A stretch of 64,000 nt of DNA from a virus, in the IMG/VR virus record IMGVR_UViG_3300042453_004282, positions 1 to 64,000 of that record. One strand, 5' to 3'. A model generated the notes under the pieces. The model saw only the letters and a program-made list of their open reading frames with translations, was not told the origin of the DNA and ran no database searches. The position numbers were made by a program, and so were the translations under genes. This document shows positions 58,901-64,000 of this stretch, in pieces. Within the stretch, counting starts at the first letter, position 1. Every line of letters starts with the position of its first letter.

Positions 58901-60449
58901 GGGAGAGCAAGGCCCTGCTGGCGGTTACACCGGTTCTCGTGGTGAGATTGGCTACACCGGCTCTCAAGGTATACCCGGAGTTGACGGTGTGTCTGCTGGA
59001 ACTACCTTCAAATACGAATATCGCAATCTTACATCATCTGCTGCTGGATTGGGTGAAGTAAATTTCAATTCAGTGAGTTTGTCATCTGCTACGGTGATCC
59101 GCCTTCACTACACCGATGCGCGATTTGTCAATAACAAGGACTTCTTCACGAATATTACGAGTGGCAGTTCTACCATTCGTGCGTATCTGATCTTCACCAA
59201 AGAAAGCGATCCTTCAACCTTCGCCATCTATTCCATTCTGGCGGCAGCAACGGATGATGTCACCAATAGCAATATCTCATACACTATCAGTTTTGTCTCT
59301 GGGTCATCGTCGATTATCTACAGCGATTCTGATCCTGTCTTGATTTCTTTTGTTCGCACTGGAGATCGCGGTGACACGGGATATGTTGGCTCCGTTGGCC
59401 CCATAGGATATACGGGGTCACGAGGAGAGTCTGGGTTGGTAGGCGGATCTACTTTTCCATATCAATATGACACTTCCGTGTTCTCTGATGCAACACCGGG
59501 AATTGTTCGTTTCACTTCAGTCAATTTTACAACCGCAGGAATCATGCGGCTCCATGATATTGATCGTGACGGGAATGACAACTACGGATTCTACACATTC
59601 ATCAGCACAATCAGCAACACAAATAAAGCGTTTGTCACACTTCTAGATCGATCTGATTCCACGAATTTTGTCATTTTCAGAGTGACAGGAATGACATATG
59701 TTGGCCCCGGAGGATATTATCAGTATGATGTTCAGTATGTCACGGGTGTCACCTCTTTCACGCAGGGGACTCTTGTTGAGGTAAATTTTGTTCCCTTTGG
59801 AGACGCTGGCGCAACAGGTTACACGGGATCTAGTGGCACGAATGGGTATACGGGGTCCAGAGGAGAAATTGGATATACTGGATCCAGTTCAACCACCCTG
59901 ACGACAACAAATGACACCACGACGGCATCGTTGTATCCAGTTATGGTGGCCGCAACGGGAAGCGGCCAATCTCCAAAAATCAATACATCAGATTTTTCGT
60001 TTGATGCGTCTACTGGAAAGCTTACCCTTAAGACGCTCAAGATAACAGGGGCATTGAACATTCAAGAAGCGTTCGAAGTGGTAAGCGTGGTGCCTTCAGG
60101 TATTTCTGAAGCCAATAGTTATTATGCCAACACACAAAGCATCGTGTATTTCACCGGAGACTCTACGGGAAATTGGACGATGAACTTCGTTGGAGACGGA
60201 AGCACCTCATTAAATTCAATCATGGAAACTGGTCAAAGTTTGACTTTGACGCTGTTAGTAACACATGGGGCTACGGGACATTATGAAACCGCTACATCCG
60301 TGGATGGCACTCCGATCACGGTAAAGTGGTTGAATGGCATATCTCCTGCTACCGCAACACCAAATACAATTTCTGCCTACACCTATTCTATCGTCAAAAC
60401 GGCGTCGAACACATTTACGGTGTTCGGTTCTATTGCTCGGTTTGGATAA
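55929..60449 (+). CDS. Long tail fibre D with collagen-like region (1,506 aa)
   Basis: Order: short Thr-rich start; fibre module IKRSAVPNKIPTVDDLELGE; gp12-like repeats with GGTGETTANAAFNALAPTQT and GDTMQGNLNF; a TWVQV-type insert; a pectate-lyase-like beta-helix from about residue 430 (GDGTTLRPFRTVRRAVDLAG); a YTIKKIDDTPNLVTLQA domain near 820-865; a collagen-like G-x-y region with GYTGSRG/GYTGSQG units (about 875-1020, nt 58551-58990); two related beta domains separated by shorter collagen-like pieces (59370-59450, 59800-59885); and a C-terminal beta domain like that in protein C. ATG 55929 is used; the upstream TTG is in-frame but less likely. Probably the long or side fibre. Confidence 0.82.
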   Translation: MSTTTTTTSTTTTTTAAPTTDIRYITVRIKRSAVPNKIPTVDDLELGELALNTYDGKLYTLKSTGPVKTVVHLSEGKTYTAGDGIEIDGTTINNTGVTYISGGDNISVTENTGNVVVSFDGVLGIDQGGTGETTANAAFNALAPTQTSHAGKFLRTDGSDTEWEEITATFLTDTLGFTPVNRAGDTMQGNLNFAETHRITNLPEPELGNQPATKNYVDNAITGLHWKPSVAVFADSHVNLSVGPWTIDGYTISTNERILLTNQTADAQNGIWVLNSDSTFSRPVDANSFEKLNAAAVFVQHGTTYGDTGWVQVTQLTSFAGQEWDQFTGGGSLSAGEGISIIGNVISNTGVQRVTAGTGISLTGETGEVDISLDGPVSIENGGTGETTANDAINALLPTQTGKSGGILTTDGIDVRWLQLASEEYASANTYHVSKTGDDITGDGTTLRPFRTVRRAVDLAGIATINDPIVIRIGSGRYIEDGDVLFRPWVFFVGEHHQDVRITADAFGLHEDFEGTDDLRSGAINLTLDGPSHFDFATIDSDAGKLFFESVNFNSAYEVTSNSTVNQIFVENGWMFSTVVLQGGTHNFNGTYFFSNCFISQAATTDGNCIFTNVSLQSVSLDISDFALGTITAFFISSPIQGSLYVDGSYGAVHATSNSLPPKDDITFIASIANPPASLVRLNDAFGTLYDPTTPQDWLDLGATLYNTVGDLIFDVSSALDASVKYTAQNSANWTEVGHTTPTTNKDAIDILVAENYERWKNLRTVTQISSNITLPATVTSPSPSYNPDESTSVILADASVASITVTLPNAADWEKKFYTIKKIDDTPNLVTLQAVSGQKIDGDTSFILSGQNNQITIISDGSNWYELSSTASSGYTGSRGVPGYTGSQGEQGAKGDIGYTGSQGPEGPPGPPTGYTGSRGEQGAIGYTGSQGIPGPPSGYTGSQGEQGPMGFTGYTGSQGVEGPIGPPGPQGPAGGYTGSRGETGYTGSQGEQGPAGGYTGSRGEIGYTGSQGIPGVDGVSAGTTFKYEYRNLTSSAAGLGEVNFNSVSLSSATVIRLHYTDARFVNNKDFFTNITSGSSTIRAYLIFTKESDPSTFAIYSILAAATDDVTNSNISYTISFVSGSSSIIYSDSDPVLISFVRTGDRGDTGYVGSVGPIGYTGSRGESGLVGGSTFPYQYDTSVFSDATPGIVRFTSVNFTTAGIMRLHDIDRDGNDNYGFYTFISTISNTNKAFVTLLDRSDSTNFVIFRVTGMTYVGPGGYYQYDVQYVTGVTSFTQGTLVEVNFVPFGDAGATGYTGSSGTNGYTGSRGEIGYTGSSSTTLTTTNDTTTASLYPVMVAATGSGQSPKINTSDFSFDASTGKLTLKTLKITGALNIQEAFEVVSVVPSGISEANSYYANTQSIVYFTGDSTGNWTMNFVGDGSTSLNSIMETGQSLTLTLLVTHGATGHYETATSVDGTPITVKWLNGISPATATPNTISAYTYSIVKTASNTFTVFGSIARFG
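58551..58990 (+). repeat. Collagen-like coding repeat region
   Basis: Gly-x-y triplets in units such as GYTGSRGEQG and GYTGSQGIPG, with only short interruptions. Encodes a probable collagen-like triple helix inside fibre D. Shorter pieces follow at about 59370-59450 and 59800-59885. Confidence 0.85.
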
Positions 60450-60450
60450 T

Positions 60451-61161
60451 ATGCCTACGCAATCTGTCTTGGGTCTTGGTGCGAGAGCGTTTCGTGGATA
60501 TGGCGCTGCAACGACCACAACCACAACCTCTACCACCACAACGACCCCGCCCACTATCCCACTTGTATATCTAGATGCCTCCATTCCGGCATCATACGGT
60601 GGGTCTGGAAGCACATGGTACGATCTTTCTGGAAATAACAATCATGTGACCCTGTACAATATGTCATACACCACCGATCTCGGTGGAGGGTTTGTGTGCA
60701 ATGGGTCCACTAGTTCCGCGTATGATTTTTCGAAGACGTTAGACTTTCCCAACAATGCGTTTTCTATTTGTACATGGGTCAAACAATATTCCACCTCGCC
60801 GTTTTATCAACGATATTTGTCTCTAGCGAACGAAAACGGAGTATTACGCTTGCAAGGTGGATCATACGAAATGTATGTCAGATCCAGTGGCACACTTCAA
60901 TTTTTGGTCGCCGGAAGTGCTCCGTTAAATACGGCACAACATGTGTGCGGCATTTGGACAGGCACGACCTTGCAAATTTATGTGAATGGCACATTGATAG
61001 GGCAAAATACCGTGGGTGGCAGCATGATAGAGAATGATTTGACCTTCTTAATATCTGCGAATTCAGAGTCAATCAACGGGGTAATATACAACATGATGGT
61101 GTACGATGTAGCCCTGTCTAGCAGCCAAGTGTCACAGTTATATACCTCCACTTCACGATAA
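60451..61161 (+). CDS. LamG-type fibre tip protein with Thr-rich linker (236 aa)
   Basis: Starts MPTQSVLGLGARAFRGYG, then a Thr/Pro linker (nt about 60510-60555) and a LamG/concanavalin-like domain: YLDASIPASYGGSGSTWYDL, SGNNNHVTL, FSICTWVKQY, LQIYVNGTLIG and MVYDVALSSSQVSQLY. It closely resembles the LamG domain of adhesin B in layout (VDASDN...GSGSTWFDISG). ATG 60451 begins 2 nt after the fibre D stop; a longer frame runs back into fibre D but is not needed. Likely a carbohydrate-binding receptor tip. Confidence 0.78.
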   Translation: MPTQSVLGLGARAFRGYGAATTTTTTSTTTTTPPTIPLVYLDASIPASYGGSGSTWYDLSGNNNHVTLYNMSYTTDLGGGFVCNGSTSSAYDFSKTLDFPNNAFSICTWVKQYSTSPFYQRYLSLANENGVLRLQGGSYEMYVRSSGTLQFLVAGSAPLNTAQHVCGIWTGTTLQIYVNGTLIGQNTVGGSMIENDLTFLISANSESINGVIYNMMVYDVALSSSQVSQLYTSTSR

Positions 61162-61164
61162 ATA
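61157..61164 (+). promoter_or_regulatory. T4-type late promoter (GATAAATA) before gp13
   Basis: GATAAATA overlapping the LamG-protein stop, 19 nt before the gp13 ATG at 61184. Starts the neck-terminase operon. Confidence 0.65.
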
Positions 61165-61183
61165 CTAGAAAAGGCATTCACCC

Positions 61184-62152
61184 ATGATTATCACCACCCG
61201 ACAAGAACTCAAAGACTATTGTCTGCGCCGCCTCGGCTTCCCAGTCATCGAAATCAATGTTGACGATGATCAGGTGGAAGACCGTATTCAGGACGCAATC
61301 GATTATTGGAATGAATACCACTTTGATGGTGTAGAGCGCATTTTTCTGAAGGAACAAATTGAAGCCTCCACCCTCAAACTGGCCACACCAACCGCCAATA
61401 CCTTCACGGTAAAGGAACGCATTGTCGGAGAAACCTCTGGGGCTCGTGCGGATGTGCATGCAGTCGCGGGGGCGGATCTATTGAAGATCAGAAAGGTCAA
61501 CGGCGTGTTCGTGGATGGAGAGACGATCACGGGAGTTGAAAGTGGAATCTCTGCCAGTTTAGCGGCTACTGATGCGTATACGATCAAGAACTGGACTAGT
61601 GGAGAGTTTGAGGTCAGTGATGCGGTTACTGGCGTCATTCGTATCTTCAATCTCGGGACAGCGGGAGGAGTGAGAACTTCAACAAACATTTTCGATGTGG
61701 TGTATCAATTCCGGCTGAACGACATGTACAACCTGTTGTCGTCTGACCTCATCTACTACAGTCAGGTCAAGACCCATCTGGAACTCTTGGACATGATGTT
61801 TTCCGGGGTCCGCACCATACGATTCAACCGCAAGCAGAACAAGATTTCTGTAGATGTGAACATGAACGATGTGTTTGTCGAAGGCGATTATGTCGTCTTT
61901 GAAGTCTATCGTGTTCTGAATCCCGCTGACTGGTCAAAGGTGTATAATGACATGTTCATCAAGCGGTACGCCACGGCGCTGATCAAACGCCAATGGGGAA
62001 GTAACATGTCGAAGTTCGATGGGATGCAACTCCCCGGCGGTGTCGTGATGAACGGCACGAAGATTTATCAGGAAGCTGTGGATGAGATCATGAAGTTGGA
62101 AGAAGAAATGCAGAGTCGCTACGAATTGCCGCCGGACTTTTTCGTAGGCTAG
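61184..62152 (+). CDS. gp13: Neck protein gp13-like
   Basis: 322 aa (T4 gp13: 309). Start LKDYCLRRLGFPVIEINVDDDQVEDRIQDAIDYWNEYH is the gp13 hallmark; later FRLNDMYNLLSSDLIYYSQVKTHLELLDMMF, RFNRKQNKISVDVN, KRYATALIKRQWGSNMSKF and GVVMNGTKIYQEA complete the match. It has an extra beta insert at about residues 65-130 (VGETSGARADVHAV, VDGETITGVESG). Gp13 and gp14 close the packaged head and hold the tail. The promoter GATAAATA is just upstream. Confidence 0.93.
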   Translation: MIITTRQELKDYCLRRLGFPVIEINVDDDQVEDRIQDAIDYWNEYHFDGVERIFLKEQIEASTLKLATPTANTFTVKERIVGETSGARADVHAVAGADLLKIRKVNGVFVDGETITGVESGISASLAATDAYTIKNWTSGEFEVSDAVTGVIRIFNLGTAGGVRTSTNIFDVVYQFRLNDMYNLLSSDLIYYSQVKTHLELLDMMFSGVRTIRFNRKQNKISVDVNMNDVFVEGDYVVFEVYRVLNPADWSKVYNDMFIKRYATALIKRQWGSNMSKFDGMQLPGGVVMNGTKIYQEAVDEIMKLEEEMQSRYELPPDFFVG

Positions 62153-62155
62153 ACC

Positions 62156-62890
62156 ATGCCCACCAATTTTTACTTTCAATCTGGCAACACCTCGGGTACG
62201 ACAAATGAGCAGCGTCTTCTAGAAGACCTCATCATTGAAAGTATCACGATCTACGGCCATGATGTGTACTACTTGCCTCGCGTCTCCCAGAAGCAAGACA
62301 ACATTCTCGGGGAGGATGTGTTAAGTCGCTTTGAAGAAGCCATTCCGATTGAAATGTACATTGCGAATGTACAAGGCTGGGAGGGAAACGGCGAACTGCT
62401 GTCCAAGTTTGGTATTCAAGTGACCCATAACGCCACCTTTGTGGTGAGTAAGCGTCGGTGGGAAGATACCGTGGGCGCCAGCGATCTGTTGCAACTCGCG
62501 TCTCGTCCTGCGGAAGGCGACCTGATTTTCTTTCCAAAGACGAACAGCATGTTTGAAATCAAGTTCGTTGAACACTTGAACCCGTTCTATCAACTGGGAA
62601 AGATCTACATCTATAGCATGCAGTGCGAGTTGTACCAGCATAGCTCCGAAGAGTTTATCACCGGAGTTGATGAGATTGACACCAGCGATGATGCCGTGTC
62701 ACAGAATATCTTCTCATTCCAGATCATGACAATGTCTGGAGGATATCTACTTGACCAAAATGGTTTCAGCCTGATCAAGGAAGAATTCTCCACAGAGCAG
62801 AATGTTCCATTCAGTGATAACCAGCGCATTGAGGCAGAGTCTCGCGACATCTTGGACTTCACGATAAAAAACCCCTTCGGTGAGTTGTAA
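62156..62890 (+). CDS. gp14: Neck protein gp14-like
   Basis: 244 aa (T4 gp14: 256). Motifs: NEQRLLEDLIIESITIYGHDVYYLPR, FEEAIPIEMYIANVQGWEGNGELLSKFGIQV, RRWEDTVG, RPAEGDLIFFPKTNSMFEIKFVEHLNPFYQLGKIYIY. This is the standard gp14 pattern. It starts 3 nt after gp13 and ends 2 nt before gp15, as a compact neck operon. Confidence 0.94.
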   Translation: MPTNFYFQSGNTSGTTNEQRLLEDLIIESITIYGHDVYYLPRVSQKQDNILGEDVLSRFEEAIPIEMYIANVQGWEGNGELLSKFGIQVTHNATFVVSKRRWEDTVGASDLLQLASRPAEGDLIFFPKTNSMFEIKFVEHLNPFYQLGKIYIYSMQCELYQHSSEEFITGVDEIDTSDDAVSQNIFSFQIMTMSGGYLLDQNGFSLIKEEFSTEQNVPFSDNQRIEAESRDILDFTIKNPFGEL

Positions 62891-62892
62891 CC

Positions 62893-63699
62893 ATGTTCAA
62901 GAAGCGTTTCTTTTATCACCAGCACATTCGAAAGGCGATCATCGCGTTTGGCGCGGTGTTTAACAACCTGCAAATTCGCAGAACCAACACAGAAGACGAA
63001 GTCACCCAAAGTCTTTTTGTGCCGCTGAGTTATGTGCCTAAGCAGAAGTTCATTGATCGCATCCGAGAGGTGCCGACAATTGACGACACCCGTCAGCCGT
63101 TTGCCATCACTCTTCCGCGCATTGGGTTTGAAATCACCGGCCTGTCCTATGATGCCTCACGGAAATTGATGGTGACGCAACCCGTGCGATCCATTGACGT
63201 AGAAGGATTCACCAAGACCGGGTATCGCGACAGCTTCATCTCAACTCCATACAACATCAATATTTCATTGAGCGTTTATGCCAAGAATCAGGATGACGGG
63301 TTGCAAATCGTTGAACAGATTCTCCCACATTTCAATCCGGATTTCAATGTCACCATCAACGAAATTCCAGAGCTTGGGGTGAAGCGAGACCTGCAAATTG
63401 TATTGGACGGCATCAACTACACGGATGATTGGGAGGGCGGTTTTGATAAGCGCCTATCAATTATCTGGGATTTGAACTTCACCATGAAGTTGAACTTCTT
63501 CGGCTATGTAAATGACTCCACGCTCATCAAGCGCACGATTCAAAATATATACGCCGATATGGAACTGAAGTCTGGCGGTGGACCAACAAACACGGAAATC
63601 GGTACTCGCATTACCACCGAAATCGATCCATTTGATGCTAACCCATTGGATCCATTTGAATATATCGTGCAGTTTGACAAAATCTACGGATTAGAATAA
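62893..63699 (+). CDS. gp15: Tail completion and sheath stabiliser gp15-like
   Basis: 268 aa (T4 gp15: 272). Begins FFYHQHIRKAIIAFGAVFNN, then VPLSYVPKQKFIDRI, ITLPRIGFEITGLSYDASRK, STPYNINISLSVYAKNQDDGLQIVEQILPHFNPDFNVTIN and RLSIIWDLNFTMKLNFFG, all family-typical. It caps the distal end of the tail so that it can join the head. The stop overlaps the gp16 start (TAATG). Confidence 0.94.
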   Translation: MFKKRFFYHQHIRKAIIAFGAVFNNLQIRRTNTEDEVTQSLFVPLSYVPKQKFIDRIREVPTIDDTRQPFAITLPRIGFEITGLSYDASRKLMVTQPVRSIDVEGFTKTGYRDSFISTPYNINISLSVYAKNQDDGLQIVEQILPHFNPDFNVTINEIPELGVKRDLQIVLDGINYTDDWEGGFDKRLSIIWDLNFTMKLNFFGYVNDSTLIKRTIQNIYADMELKSGGGPTNTEIGTRITTEIDPFDANPLDPFEYIVQFDKIYGLE

Positions 63700-64000
63700 T
63701 GAAATATACTGGGCTGGAAGAAAAATTGAATGTGGGAACGGAATTAGAAGGTGCCCCACAGAGGGCGCCTCTCGCGATTGGCTCGCCGCAAGAGGATCAT
63801 GAGTTTGCGCGTGAAACCATGCACAACCTCATCCAGAAAGGCAATGAGGCATTAGAAGGCATCTTGGCGGTGGCGCGTCACAGCGAACACCCCCGGTCCT
63901 ATGAAGTCGCGGGTCAATTGATCAAAACAGTGTCAGACGCTGCAAAAAATCTGATGGAGCTTCAGAAGATCAAGAAAGACTTGGAGACCGAAAAGAACCC
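63699..64000 (+). CDS. gp16: Small terminase subunit gp16-like (3' partial)
   Basis: The frame opens at TAATG on the gp15 stop and runs off the window end after 100 codons. It reads MKYTGLEEKLNVGTELEGAP, later EFARETMHNLIQKGNEALEG, ILAVARHSEHPRSYEVAGQL and a Lys-rich helix (KNLMELQKIKKDLETEK). The pattern 'A..SEHPR..EV...LI' with flanking helices is the T4 gp16 type. The small terminase chooses packaging sites and stimulates gp17. The gp13-14-15-16 order is the T4 order. Confidence 0.88.
   Translation, partial: MKYTGLEEKLNVGTELEGAPQRAPLAIGSPQEDHEFARETMHNLIQKGNEALEGILAVARHSEHPRSYEVAGQLIKTVSDAAKNLMELQKIKKDLETEKN

Noticed and set aside
60334-60450. N-terminal extension of the LamG tip protein
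   Set aside because: Overlaps fibre D in another frame and has no fibre-like sequence; ATG 60451 directly after the fibre D stop is the natural start.
1-64000. tRNA genes, insertion sequences and photosynthesis genes
   Set aside because: I looked for cloverleaf-like GGTTCGAATCC segments, transposase motifs and psbA/hli-type proteins and saw none; a tRNA or IS search program would be decisive.

Overview
The window is most of the virion and replication-accessory part of a T4-like, contractile-tailed phage genome, probably aquatic. The left 4 kb has a very different character. The T4 relationship rests on recognisable proteins in T4-like order: late co-activator gp33, helicase loader gp59 and ssDNA-binding gp32; head completion gp4 with probable gp2; tube-initiator-like gp54, hub gp26, tube cap gp48, wedge gp53, hub gp27/gp5, wedge gp25/gp6/gp8; then neck gp13 and gp14, gp15 and the start of small terminase gp16. 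T4-type late promoters (TATAAATA and close variants) stand before many of these genes. Style of the structural proteins (DUF4815-type giant protein, collagen-like GYTGSRG repeats, small coiled-coil proteins) is closest to marine and freshwater cyanophage-like T4 relatives, but no photosynthesis gene is visible and the host cannot be named.

Layout. (1) 1-3,496, GC-rich: the end of an ArdC antirestriction gene, then five genes. Each of the five is preceded by a copy of the same cassette: inverted repeat around the -35 box, sigma70-like promoter, covarying leader hairpin, Shine-Dalgarno. A strong terminator closes the block. (2) 3,500-4,221, non-coding: GC-rich short repeats, four iterons at an exact 28-bp period and an array of DnaA-box 12-mers, which together look like a replication origin. 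(3) 4,222-15,630, plus strand: an 849-aa orphan, PurA-family enzyme, small membrane protein, UvsE repair nuclease, amidase, GMP reductase, zinc ribbon, PhoH, RecB/Cas4-type exonuclease, SleB-type hydrolase, gp33, gp59, an acidic protein and gp32. (4) 15,669-21,067, minus strand: gp4, gp2-like, tube initiator, gp26, a 46-aa protein, a 637-aa protein carrying four QLDLF motifs, and a YkuD-like enzyme. (5) 21,148-43,718, plus: gp48, gp53, gp27, a split gp5 with an M15-type peptidase instead of lysozyme, gp25, gp6, other baseplate proteins, a fibre with an S74 chaperone, and a Thr-rich adhesin. (6) 43,782-48,013: three glycosyltransferases or transferase-like proteins, a methyltransferase and two thioredoxin-like proteins under a late promoter. 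(7) 48,051-61,161: more Thr-rich, LamG, beta-repeat and collagen-like fibre proteins, interrupted by a minus-strand triple glycosyltransferase (52,197-54,860). (8) 61,184-64,000: gp13, gp14, gp15, gp16.

How it works together. Strong sigma70-type promoters (6,776, 8,508, 12,428) probably drive early and middle genes: nucleotide conversion, repair and replication accessories. Gp33 and the late promoters then turn on the virion genes. The most striking inference is that late-expressed glycosyltransferases sit among fibre proteins with long Thr-Thr-Thr-Ala-Pro linkers that resemble mucin O-glycosylation regions, which suggests a phage-encoded system that glycosylates its own adhesins. Other points for follow-up are the origin-like array at a compositional boundary (phage-plasmid feature, DnaA decoy or assembly join), the QLDLF-rich baseplate-operon protein, and the PurA-family enzyme that may be PurA or PurZ-like.
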